NCBI RefSeq assembly: GCF_000247995.1 | Contig: NZ_BAFE01000073.1 | Location: forward strand, 62,001-126,000 | Direction of reading: 5' to 3' | Length of the DNA: 64,000 nt | Source of the DNA: Mobilicoccus pelagius NBRC 104925 | Lineage (GTDB): Bacteria > Actinomycetota > Actinomycetes > Actinomycetales > Dermatophilaceae | Shown here: piece by piece, positions 8,605-16,245 of the stretch | How positions within the stretch are numbered: position 1 is the first letter of the stretch | Layout of the letters: each line of letters opens with the position of its first letter | The notes under the pieces: model-generated | Databases searched by the model: none | What the model was told of the DNA's origin: nothing | What the model saw: only the letters and a program-made list of their open reading frames with translations | Position numbers and translations under genes: made by a program

Positions 8605-9411
8605 GTGTCCCGGCTCCTCCTCACCCGCCGTTGGCTCACCGCGCTGCTCGTGGCCGCGCTCTTCGCCACCGCCTGCGTCTTCCTCGGACGCTGGCAGTGG
8701 GGGCGCCACGTCGAGAAGACCCATCGCAAGCAACTCATCGAGCAGTACTACGAGGCGCCGCCCGTCGCCCTCGACGAGCCGCTGCCGGGCGGCACGGTGA
8801 CCTTCCCGGACGACCAACAGTGGCGGCACGTCTCCATCGAGGGCGAGTACGTCACGGGCGGCCGGTTCATGGTGCGCAACCGGCCGCAGCGCGTGACGTA
8901 CGGCTACGAGGTCCTCGACGTCGTCCGTCTGCCCGCCGGTGACACCGTCGTCGTCGACCGTGGATGGGTGCCCAACGCCGAGCGCGCCGACATCCTCCCC
9001 GAGGTTCCCCCTGCCCCGAGCGGTCCCGTCCGCATCACCGGGTGGCTACGCCCCGGGGAGGAAGCGCTCGGGCGTGATCTTCCGGCCGGGCAGCTCGCCT
9101 CGATCGACCTCGCCGAGGTCGCGCGCGTGACGGGGCTGCAATTGCGACCGACGTACGTCGTCCTCGACGCCGAACGCACCGCCGACGGCGCCACTCCCCC
9201 GCGCCCCGATCCGCTCATCCCGCCGTCGACCGACACCGGCCCGCACTTCGCCTACGCGCTGCAGTGGTGGGGTGCCGCCCCAGTCGGGTTCGTCCTCGTG
9301 TTCGTCTACCTGCGCCGGGAGTACCGCGACTCCCTCGGCGAGGGCGAGGGGCGTCCCACCGCGCCGCGCCGCCCGCGCAAGACGCGCATCTGGGACGAGG
9401 AGGACGGCTGA
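8605..9411 (+). CDS. SURF1 family cytochrome c oxidase assembly protein
   Basis: A 268-residue inner-membrane protein. It has one membrane helix near the N-terminus (residues ~7-26, followed by LGRWQWGRH, the conserved SURF1 entry) and one near the C-terminus (around residue 220-240, preceded by HFAYALQWW). The large external loop between them has VVVDRGWVPN and the GPVRITGWLR segment. SURF1 helps insert haem a into cytochrome c oxidase, which agrees with ctaA and ctaB elsewhere in the window. The GTG start is set by the TAGCCT hexamer. Confidence 0.85.
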   Translation: MSRLLLTRRWLTALLVAALFATACVFLGRWQWGRHVEKTHRKQLIEQYYEAPPVALDEPLPGGTVTFPDDQQWRHVSIEGEYVTGGRFMVRNRPQRVTYGYEVLDVVRLPAGDTVVVDRGWVPNAERADILPEVPPAPSGPVRITGWLRPGEEALGRDLPAGQLASIDLAEVARVTGLQLRPTYVVLDAERTADGATPPRPDPLIPPSTDTGPHFAYALQWWGAAPVGFVLVFVYLRREYRDSLGEGEGRPTAPRRPRKTRIWDEEDG

Positions 9412-9421
9412 ACGTCCTCGA

Positions 9422-9444
9422 CCCCGGTCACGTCGCGACCGGGG
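9422..9444 (+). terminator. Hairpin downstream of the SURF1 gene
   Basis: CCCCGGTC (9422-9429) pairs with GACCGGGG (9437-9444) across a 7-base loop, 10 bases after the stop codon. No T-tract follows, so termination is only probable. Confidence 0.45.
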
Positions 9445-9550
9445 CGGTGCGAGCGCCCTGTCCCCCTGCTCCCCTGTTCGTCGGTGCGACCGAGCCGAGG
9501 GCGACGAACTCGTGGCACCCGACGATCCCAGGGACCGGCGGACGCCGGCC

Positions 9551-11410
9551 TCACTCGGCGAACTGCGTGCGGTAGAGGTCGGCGTAGAGCCCACCGTGGG
9601 CGAGGAGTTCGGCGTGGGTGCCCTGCTCGACGACCCGGCCGTCGTCGACGACGAGGATGACATGCGCGCCCCGCACCGTCGAGAGACGGTGGGCGATGAC
9701 GAACGCCGTCCGGCCGTGCAGCGCGGTGTCGAGCGCCCGCTGGACGGCGGCCTCGGACTCGCTGTCGAGATGGGCCGTCGCCTCGTCGAGGACGACAAGG
9801 CCCGGGCTCTTGAGGAGCAGCCGGGCGATCGCGATGCGCTGCTTCTCCCCACCGGAGAGGCGATGCCCCCGGTCGCCGACGACGGTGTCGAGGCCCTGCG
9901 GCAGCGCCCGGACGAGTCCGGCGATCTGGGCCGCCTCGAGGACCGACCACAGCTCCGTCTCGTCCGCACCGGGGCGCGCGTACTCGAGATTGGCGCGGAT
10001 CGTGTCGTGGAACAGGTGCGACTCCTGCGTCACCATGCCGACGACGTCCCGCAGCGAGGAGAACGACGCCTCCCGCAGGTCCACTCCCCCGACGCGCACG
10101 ACGCCGGAGGTGGGGTCGTAGAGACGCCCGAGGAGGCTCGTCATCGTCGTCTTGCCTGCGCCGCTCGGACCGACGAGCGCGACGAGGCTGCCCGGTTCGA
10201 CCCGGAACGACACGTCGTGGAGGACGAGGTCCCCACCCTCACGGTCACCGGTGGGGCCGCCCTGCTCGAGGGAGGCGAGGGACACTTCGTCGGCGCCGGG
10301 GTAGGCGAAGGCCACGTCGTCGAACTCGACGGAGACCGGGCCGTCGGGGATGTCGACGGGCTGCGGCGCCTCGGCGACGAGCGGCTGCAGATCGAGGACC
10401 TCGAAGACCCGCTCGAAGCTCACGAGCGCGGTCATCACGTCGACGCGCACGTTGGAGAGGGCGGTGAGAGGACCGTAGAGACGCCCGAGGAGCGCCGCGA
10501 GGGCGAGGAGCGACCCGACGGTGAGGGTGCCGTCGATGACCTGGAGACCACCGATGCCGTACACCGCCGCGGTGGCGAGGGCGGCGACGAAGGTGAGCCC
10601 CTGGAAGAAGAAGGTGCGGTTGAGGGCGATCGTCACACCGATGTCGCGGACGCGGCCCGCCCGGACGGCGTACTCGGCCGACTCCCTGCCCGGGTCGCCG
10701 AACAGCTTGACGAGGAGCGCTCCCGCGACGTTGAACCGCTCGGTCATGCGCGCGCCGAGTTCGGCGTTGAGACCCATCGACTCCCGTTGCAATCCCGAGA
10801 GGCGCCGTCCCATGAGGCGAGCCGGGACGAGGAACACCGGGGTGAGGAGCAGTGCGACGACGGTGAGCTGCCACGAGGTGCTCGCCATGGCGACGACGAT
10901 GAACACGACCGAGACGACGTTGCTCACCGTCGAGCCGAGCACCGAGGTGAACGCCTGCTGTGCCCCGATGACGTCGGAGTTGAGCCGGGTGACGAGCGCG
11001 CCCGTCTGCGCTCGGGTGAAGAACCCGATCGGTTGGGCGAGGACGTGCGAGAAGACCTGGGTACGCAGGTCATAGATGAGGTTCTCGCCGATCCGGGCCG
11101 AGGCCCAGCGGCTGAGCAGGCCGACGACGACGTCGAGGACGGCGAGCGCGGCGACGACGCACGCGAGGACGACGACGACACGCCGGTCACCGGGCACGAC
11201 GCCCCGGTCGACGACCTGGCCGAGGAGCATCGGCGTCGCGACGACGAGCCCCGAGGAGACGAGCGACAGCGTGAGGAACACCGCGATGAGTCGGGAGTAC
11301 GGCCGGGCGTAGGAGAGCACCCGCCGTGCGGTGCCCTGGTGGAGGCGCGCGCCCGACATCCGGTCCCGGGAGAAGGACCGCATCGTCATCCAACCGCTGC
11401 TCGTGCTCAC
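9551..11410 (-). CDS. ABC exporter, fused membrane and ATPase domains (lipid/multidrug type)
   Basis: A 619-residue half-transporter. It has a six-helix exporter membrane domain (residues ~35-330) followed by an ATPase domain with Walker A (GPSGAGKTT, near 418), ABC signature (LSGGEKQRIAIARLLL, near 523) and Walker B (LVVLDEATAHLD). The order is that of type IV exporters such as MsbA and BmrA, which work as dimers. A short acidic insertion between the beta strands just before Walker A (DREGGDL) is unremarkable. GTG 11410 is preferred because GAGAGG lies five bases upstream. The substrate is unknown. Confidence 0.88.
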   Translation of the reverse strand: MSTSSGWMTMRSFSRDRMSGARLHQGTARRVLSYARPYSRLIAVFLTLSLVSSGLVVATPMLLGQVVDRGVVPGDRRVVVVLACVVAALAVLDVVVGLLSRWASARIGENLIYDLRTQVFSHVLAQPIGFFTRAQTGALVTRLNSDVIGAQQAFTSVLGSTVSNVVSVVFIVVAMASTSWQLTVVALLLTPVFLVPARLMGRRLSGLQRESMGLNAELGARMTERFNVAGALLVKLFGDPGRESAEYAVRAGRVRDIGVTIALNRTFFFQGLTFVAALATAAVYGIGGLQVIDGTLTVGSLLALAALLGRLYGPLTALSNVRVDVMTALVSFERVFEVLDLQPLVAEAPQPVDIPDGPVSVEFDDVAFAYPGADEVSLASLEQGGPTGDREGGDLVLHDVSFRVEPGSLVALVGPSGAGKTTMTSLLGRLYDPTSGVVRVGGVDLREASFSSLRDVVGMVTQESHLFHDTIRANLEYARPGADETELWSVLEAAQIAGLVRALPQGLDTVVGDRGHRLSGGEKQRIAIARLLLKSPGLVVLDEATAHLDSESEAAVQRALDTALHGRTAFVIAHRLSTVRGAHVILVVDDGRVVEQGTHAELLAHGGLYADLYRTQFAE

Positions 11411-11468
11411 CGACACCTCTCGTCCGCGCTCGCGCGCTCCACCGTCGTCACCACCGGGCGCCCAGGGC

Positions 11469-11502
11469 GACCGGCCGCACCCCGGAAGGGACGCGGCCGG
11501 TC
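11469..11502 (-). terminator. Hairpin downstream of the enoyl-CoA hydratase gene
   Basis: A 10-bp perfect stem (11469-11478 with 11493-11502) has a 14-base loop. It sits just past the stop codon of the minus-strand hydratase gene and ahead of the ABC exporter. No T-tract is present. Confidence 0.4.
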
Positions 11503-11513
11503 CGGGAGGATGC

Positions 11514-12326
11514 TCAGGCTCCCGGTCGGGTGCGCCCGCGCATCGCCGCGGTCATCGCGCAGAGGATACGGGCCTGTGCGCCGCGCTCCGTGCGCTGCTG
11601 TTCCGCGGCGGTCCGGCTCTCGATGCCCCGGAAGAGTCCCAGCATCTCGCGCATCGTGTTCTCGGGCGCGCCGAGGACGGCCGCGACGAGGTCGTCGACG
11701 GTGGCGTCGAGCTGGTCGGGCTCGACGGCGAGGCTCGCGATGCCGGTGGCGACGGCCTCGTGCGCGTCGATCGAGCGGCCGGTGAGGCACAGCTCGAGTG
11801 CGCGGGAGGGGCCGACGAGCGAGGTGAGTGCGTGGGTGCCGCCGAGGTCGGGCACGAGACCGAGGGTGACCTCCGCCATCGCGAAGCGGACGTCGGTCGC
11901 GACGATCCGCAGGTCCGCGGCGAGGGCGAGCTGGAACCCTGCGCCGATCGCCGGGCCCTGCACCGCGGCGACGACGAGGGCCGGGCACTCCCGCCATGCG
12001 GTGAAGCCGTGCTGGAACGTCTCGATGAGGTCGGCGAGCGCCTCGGGCCCGTCCGCGGTGAGGCCGAGGAGGTCGGGTTCACCGTCGACGCCGCCGGGGG
12101 TGAGCATGCCGCGGTCGAGACCCGCGGAGAATGCCGGGCCCTCGCCGGTGAGGACGACGACGCGGATCTCCGGCGGCAGGGTCGTCGCGAGCCGCTCCAT
12201 CTCCGCCCACATCGTGGGGACCTGGGCGTTGCGGCACGTGGGGGCGTCGAGGGTCACCCGCATGACCGGACCGTCGACGTCGACGCGGAGGCGGGGATGT
12301 GGTCGGGAGCTGGACTTCGTCGTCAT
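11514..12326 (-). CDS. Enoyl-CoA hydratase/isomerase family protein
   Basis: A 270-residue crotonase-fold protein. The oxyanion-hole segment (VQGPAIGAGFQLALAADLR, near residue 120) is present. Glutamates at both usual catalytic positions are visible: one in FAMAEVTLG (near 150) and one in RALELCLTG (near 172). Crotonase proteins act on many acyl-CoA substrates, and no beta-oxidation genes lie nearby, so the substrate is open. A TAGAGT hexamer six bases before the ATG suggests a leaderless transcript. Confidence 0.82.
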   Translation of the reverse strand: MTTKSSSRPHPRLRVDVDGPVMRVTLDAPTCRNAQVPTMWAEMERLATTLPPEIRVVVLTGEGPAFSAGLDRGMLTPGGVDGEPDLLGLTADGPEALADLIETFQHGFTAWRECPALVVAAVQGPAIGAGFQLALAADLRIVATDVRFAMAEVTLGLVPDLGGTHALTSLVGPSRALELCLTGRSIDAHEAVATGIASLAVEPDQLDATVDDLVAAVLGAPENTMREMLGLFRGIESRTAAEQQRTERGAQARILCAMTAAMRGRTRPGA

Positions 12327-12332
12327 GCGACG

Positions 12333-12338
12333 ACTCTA
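12333..12338 (-). promoter_or_regulatory. -10 element for leaderless enoyl-CoA hydratase mRNA
   Basis: TAGAGT on the minus strand ends six bases before the ATG at 12326. Confidence 0.5.
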
Positions 12339-12456
12339 GGCCGGGGCGACGACGGCCCTCGCCGGGACGCGGGGTGTCCGCCGTCACGCGCCCGCGCCCG
12401 AGGGGGGGGTCGGACGAGGCCCCGGCCGAGCGGGCGGCCGTGAAGGGGTCTCGGCC

Positions 12457-14055
12457 TCAGGCGAGGGAGATGAGGTCGAGGTAGTCCGGACCCCAGTGGT
12501 CCTCGACGCCGTCGGGCAGGAGGAGCACCCGCTCGGGCTCGAGGGCGGCGACCGCTCCCTCGTCGTGGCTCACGAGGACGACGGCACCCTCGTACGCGCG
12601 GAGGGCGCCGAGGATCTCCTCGCGGCTCGCCGGGTCGAGGTTGTTCGTCGGCTCGTCGAGGAGGAGGACGTTCGCGCTGCTCACGACGAGCGTCGCGAGC
12701 GAGAGGCGCGTCTTCTCCCCGCCGGAGAGGACCCGCGCGGGCTTCTCGACGTCGTCCCCGGAGAAGAGGAAGCTGCCGAGGACCTTGCGCACGTCGGTCT
12801 CGCCGAGGTCGGGCGCGGCCGACTTCATGTTCTCGAGCACGGTGCGGTCGACGTCGAGGTTTTCGTGCTCCTGGGCGTAGTAGCCGAGCTTGAGCCCGTG
12901 CCCGGGGAGGACCTCGCCGGTGTCGGGGGCGTCGATGCCCGCGAGGATGCGCAGGAGCGTCGTCTTGCCGGCACCGTTGAGGCCGAGGACGACGACCTTG
13001 CTGCCGCGGTCGATGGCGAGGTCGACGCCGGTGAACACCTCGAGGGAGCCGTAGCTGCGTGAGAGGCCCTCCGCGGTGAGCGGGGTCCGGCCGCACGGCG
13101 CGGGCTTGGGGAAGCGCAGCTTGGCGACCTTGTCGCTCATCCGCTGCTCCTCGAGCCCGTCGAGCATCTTCTCGGCACGCCGGGCCATGTTGTGCGCCGC
13201 GGTCGCCTTCGTCGCCTTCGCGCCCATCTTCGCGGCCTGCGCGAGGAGGGCGGAGGCCTTCTTCTCGGCGTTCGCGCGTTCGCGGCGGCGGCGCTTCTCG
13301 TCGGTCTCCCGCTGCTGCAGGTAGGCCTTCCACCCGACGTTGTACTGATCGAGCTCGGCTCGGTTGGCGTCGAGGTGGAACACCCGGTTGACGACCTCGT
13401 CGAGCAGCTGCACGTCGTGGCTGATGACGATGAGCCCGCCCTTGTACGTCTTGAGGTAGTCGCGCAGCCACGTGATGGAGTCGGCGTCGAGGTGGTTCGT
13501 CGGCTCGTCGAGGAGCAGCGTCTGCGCGCCGGAGAAGAGGATGCGCGTGAGCTCGACGCGGCGACGCTGACCACCGGAGAGGTGACGCAGCTCCATGCCG
13601 AGAACCCGGTCGTCGAGGCCGAGCGCCGAGGCGATCGCCGCCGCCTCCGACTCCGCTGCGTATCCCCCGGCCGCCTCGAAGCGCGCCTGGAGCTTGGGGT
13701 AGCGCTCCATCGCCCGCTCGTGGGTCTCCGCGTCGGCGCTCGCCATCGCGCCCTCGGCCTCGTGCATCCGTCGGACGAGGTCGTCGAGGCCGCGCGCCGA
13801 GAGGATCCGCGACCGCGCGACGACGTCGAGTTCGGTCTCGCGGGGGTCCTGGGGCAGGTAGCCGATGTCGCCGGATGTCTGGAGCGACCCGCCCGCAGGC
13901 TGTGCCCACCCCGCGAGCACCTTCGTCAGGGTCGTCTTGCCGGCGCCGTTGCGCCCGACGAGACCCACCCGGTCACCGGCGGCGACGCGGAACGTCGCGT
14001 CGTGCACGAGCAGACGGGAGCCCGCACGGAGCTCGATACCGGTGGCGGCGATCAC
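12457..14055 (-). CDS. ABC-F family ATP-binding protein
   Basis: A 532-residue soluble protein with two ABC ATPase domains and no membrane domain. It has a first Walker A (GRNGAGKTTL, near residue 34) with signature LSGGQRRRVEL, and a second Walker A (GLNGAGKTTLLRIL) with LSGGEKTRLSL. The long basic, alpha-helical linker between them (around residues 225-310, rich in Lys, Arg and Ala) is the ribosome-contacting element of ABC-F proteins. These act on translating ribosomes; some protect against antibiotics and others are housekeeping factors. GTG 14055 is preferred, with GAGAGG upstream, because earlier in-frame codons encode a non-conserved leader. Confidence 0.88.
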   Translation of the reverse strand: MIAATGIELRAGSRLLVHDATFRVAAGDRVGLVGRNGAGKTTLTKVLAGWAQPAGGSLQTSGDIGYLPQDPRETELDVVARSRILSARGLDDLVRRMHEAEGAMASADAETHERAMERYPKLQARFEAAGGYAAESEAAAIASALGLDDRVLGMELRHLSGGQRRRVELTRILFSGAQTLLLDEPTNHLDADSITWLRDYLKTYKGGLIVISHDVQLLDEVVNRVFHLDANRAELDQYNVGWKAYLQQRETDEKRRRRERANAEKKASALLAQAAKMGAKATKATAAHNMARRAEKMLDGLEEQRMSDKVAKLRFPKPAPCGRTPLTAEGLSRSYGSLEVFTGVDLAIDRGSKVVVLGLNGAGKTTLLRILAGIDAPDTGEVLPGHGLKLGYYAQEHENLDVDRTVLENMKSAAPDLGETDVRKVLGSFLFSGDDVEKPARVLSGGEKTRLSLATLVVSSANVLLLDEPTNNLDPASREEILGALRAYEGAVVLVSHDEGAVAALEPERVLLLPDGVEDHWGPDYLDLISLA

Positions 14056-14180
14056 GCAGTGGTCCTCTCGAATCGGGGCGGCCGCGCGAATGTGACGCCC
14101 ACTTCGGCGGATCCGGTCCGCGGCAGCCCAACACTGCACGTCAGAGGCATGTGTGGGAGGACGGCGCGACGGCCGCCGGA

Positions 14181-14186
14181 TAGTCT
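14181..14186 (+). promoter_or_regulatory. Possible -10 element upstream of the zinc metallopeptidase gene
   Basis: TAGTCT lies about 52 bases upstream of the ATG at 14239. It would give a short leader that contains the AGGAGG ribosome binding site. Confidence 0.35.
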
Positions 14187-14238
14187 AGTGCAGGCGGTCA
14201 CCGGGTACCGCGAGGCCAGACGCCGTAGGAGGCAACCC

Positions 14239-15144
14239 ATGACGTTCAACGACGACGCCCAGCTCGACACCTCGGGGGTGTCCCGCGGCGGGGGCGGCGG
14301 TGGTCGTGGTCTCGCGCTCGGCGGTGGCGGCGGCATCCTCGGCCTCATCGTCCTCGTCATCTACATGCTCATGGGTGGCAACCCGGGCGATCTGCAGCAG
14401 CCGCCGACGCAGGCGGAGCAGCAGGCGCAGGCCGGGGCCGGTGACCTCGCGGAGAAGTGCCGCACCGGCGCCGATGCCAACAGCGACCCGGAGTGCCGCG
14501 TCGTCGCCACCCGCAACAGCGTCCAGGCGTTCTGGCGCGAGGAGATCCCGAAGGCCTCCGGCGGCAAGCAGCAGTGGCAGGACACGAAGATGGTCCTGTA
14601 CCACGGGCAGACGCCGTCGGGCTGTGGCACGGCGAACAACGAGGTGGGCCCGTTCTACTGCCCCCTCGACAAGACCGTCTACCTCGACGCCGCGTTCTTC
14701 CGCATCCTCGAGCAGCAGTTCGGCTCCTCCGGTGGCCCGCTCGCCCAGGAGTACGTCGTCGCCCACGAGTACGGCCACGCTCTGCAGGACCAGCTCGGCC
14801 TCCTCGAGCGCGCCCAGCAGGACCCCAAGGGGCCCGAGAGCGGCGGCGTCAAGACCGAACTCATGGCCGACTGCTTCGCCGGGATGTGGGCCAAGGGCGC
14901 CGTCGAGAGCAAGGACGCGAACGGCCGCGCCTTCATGCAGCCCCTCACCGAGAAGGACGTCCGCGACGCGCTCTCGGCCGCCGAGGCCGTCGGTGACGAC
15001 CACATCCAGGAGCAGGCCCGTGGCCGGGTCAACCCCGAGTCGTTCACCCACGGCACGTCGGCCCAGCGCCAGCAGTGGTTCATGCGCGGATACGAGAGCG
15101 GCGACATCAACCAGTGCAACACCTTCCGCGCCTCGCGCCTCTGA
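14239..15144 (+). CDS. YpfJ-like neutral zinc metallopeptidase, membrane anchored
   Basis: A 301-residue protein of the putative neutral zinc metallopeptidase family (YpfJ; peptidase function inferred). It has a Gly-rich N-terminus, one membrane helix (residues ~34-49, GILGLIVLVIYMLM) and a large domain that should lie outside the cytosol. The zinc motif HEYGH sits near residue 175, with a downstream Glu in LMADCFAGMWAKGA that may be the third ligand. Paired cysteines are present in the exported part. AGGAGG lies seven bases before the ATG. Substrates are unknown. Confidence 0.85.
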   Translation: MTFNDDAQLDTSGVSRGGGGGGRGLALGGGGGILGLIVLVIYMLMGGNPGDLQQPPTQAEQQAQAGAGDLAEKCRTGADANSDPECRVVATRNSVQAFWREEIPKASGGKQQWQDTKMVLYHGQTPSGCGTANNEVGPFYCPLDKTVYLDAAFFRILEQQFGSSGGPLAQEYVVAHEYGHALQDQLGLLERAQQDPKGPESGGVKTELMADCFAGMWAKGAVESKDANGRAFMQPLTEKDVRDALSAAEAVGDDHIQEQARGRVNPESFTHGTSAQRQQWFMRGYESGDINQCNTFRASRL

Positions 15145-15236
15145 CCTCTCCTGACCCGCGGCGACGCCCCGGTCGTGCCCGCTTCGTGCGGACGGTCGGG
15201 GCATCGCCGCATTCCCGCTGGACGTTCGATGCAAAC

Positions 15237-15250
15237 GTGATCTGGGTCAC
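15237..15250 (+). promoter_or_regulatory. CRP/GlxR-like operator upstream of the NlpC/P60 gene
   Basis: GTGA-N6-TCAC (GTGATCTGGGTCAC) matches the core of the CRP/GlxR consensus TGTGA-N6-TCACA. It ends 16 bases upstream of the -35 box. In mycobacteria CRP controls rpfA, another cell-wall enzyme gene, through a comparable site, so control by cAMP is a reasonable inference. Confidence 0.5.
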
Positions 15251-15266
15251 TTACATGGGTTTCAGG

Positions 15267-15296
15267 TTGGTTTCAGTGTTGCCGAGTCGTTATGTT
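15267..15296 (+). promoter_or_regulatory. Promoter of the riboswitch-NlpC/P60 transcript
   Basis: TTGGTT (15267-15272) and TATGTT (15291-15296) are separated by 18 bases. They lie between the CRP-like site and the riboswitch, in one of the least GC-rich stretches of the window. Confidence 0.5.
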
Positions 15297-15324
15297 CTGT
15301 GCGGCGTTCACCCCTGGAACGCCA

Positions 15325-15530
15325 CCGGAGCGTGACGCTGAATCCTGCCACCACGTTCCCGGTTCGGTACACGCAGAGATGTGTGGGTGGCAGGAACGGA
15401 GCACCCGAGCAGTACGGATTCCCTCCCCCATCCGGGAGGACGTCCTTGGGGTGAAGCCAGAGCGGCAACCGCCGCACAGGCCGGGGACACCAGGTTCCCG
15501 AACCCGACAGGTCATGTTTCGCAAGCGCCT
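15325..15530 (+). ncRNA. Cyclic-di-AMP riboswitch (ydaO/yuaA type) in the leader of the NlpC/P60 gene
   Basis: The 250-base leader contains the hallmark conserved blocks of the ydaO-yuaA class in order: GCTGAATCC (15337-15345), a GGCAGGAACGGAG segment near 15390, CTTGGGGTGAAG (15445-15456) and CCGAACCCGACAG (15498-15510). In Actinobacteria this class binds c-di-AMP and commonly precedes cell-wall hydrolase genes, which matches the gene that follows. The boundaries are approximate; no covariance model could be run. Confidence 0.82.
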
Positions 15531-15549
15531 CCTGGAACCCCCGACACAC

Positions 15550-16014
15550 ATGAAGACCTCTTTCAAGGGCGCCTCCGCGCGCCTGGCCGTCACCGGTGCC
15601 CTCGCCCTCTCCCTCTCCGGCGGTATGACCCTCGCCTCGGCCCCCGCGGCCGACGCTGCGATCAGCTCCAGCCAGGGCGTCAAGGCCGTCAGCATCGCCA
15701 GCACCAAGCGCGGCACCCCCTACCGTTACGGTGCCACCGGCCCCCGCGCGTTCGACTGCTCCGGCTTCACCGGCTGGACGTACAAGCGCATGGGCAAGAA
15801 CATCCCCCGCACCGCCGACGCGCAGTACCGCGCGAGCATCAAGATCAGCCGCGGCCAGGCCCGCCCCGGCGACCTCGTCTTCTACGGCGGTGGCCGCAAG
15901 CACCACGTGGGCATCTACGCCGGTAACGGCCGTATGTGGCACGCTCCCCGTACCGGCGACGTCGTCAAGCTCGCCAAGGTGCGCGGCGGCGCGTCCTTCG
16001 GTCGCGTGCGCTGA
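15550..16014 (+). CDS. Secreted NlpC/P60 peptidoglycan endopeptidase
   Basis: A 154-residue exported hydrolase that would cut peptide stems of peptidoglycan. The first ~36 residues form a signal peptide (positive KTSFKGASAR, hydrophobic core, Ala-x-Ala before residue 36). The NlpC/P60 domain fills the rest. The catalytic Cys is in FDCSGFTGW (near residue 63), the His in HHVGIYAG (near 118) and the third polar residue is His in MWHAPRTG. It has no LysM or SH3 binding domain, so it is a minimal enzyme. It has its own CRP-like site, promoter and c-di-AMP riboswitch. Confidence 0.92.
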   Translation: MKTSFKGASARLAVTGALALSLSGGMTLASAPAADAAISSSQGVKAVSIASTKRGTPYRYGATGPRAFDCSGFTGWTYKRMGKNIPRTADAQYRASIKISRGQARPGDLVFYGGGRKHHVGIYAGNGRMWHAPRTGDVVKLAKVRGGASFGRVR

Positions 16015-16067
16015 CCCGACGCGATTCCGGGTCGGCTCCCCGACCGGCCCGCATTCCAGGAGTACCC

Positions 16068-16098
16068 GAGAGGGCCGTCCCCCGTGGACGGCCCTCTC
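16068..16098 (+). terminator. Terminator hairpin of the NlpC/P60 gene
   Basis: A 13-bp perfect stem (16068-16080 with 16086-16098) has a 5-base loop and lies 54 bases after the stop codon. The T-tract is weak. Confidence 0.6.
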
Positions 16099-16245
16099 GT
16101 CGTGTCCGGGGCCGTCTCCCGGCCCGGCGGACGGTGCCCAGGCGGGCACTGCGGCGACGCCCGGTAGGTCGGTTCGTCGGGCGAACCTCGGGTGGGTTCA
16201 CCGGGTGCGAGCGGGACCCGAAAGCCCCCCGCGCGACGGGAGCCG

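Noticed and set aside
9272-11785. Very long plus-strand open frame opposite the ABC exporter
   Set aside because: High GC keeps antisense frames open. The translation is an Arg/Asp/Gly-rich mirror of the exporter, with no recognisable domain and no ribosome site.
13192-14238. Upstream extension of the zinc metallopeptidase frame
   Set aside because: It is antisense to the ABC-F gene. AGGAGG just before ATG 14239 and the conserved sequence after it define the true start.
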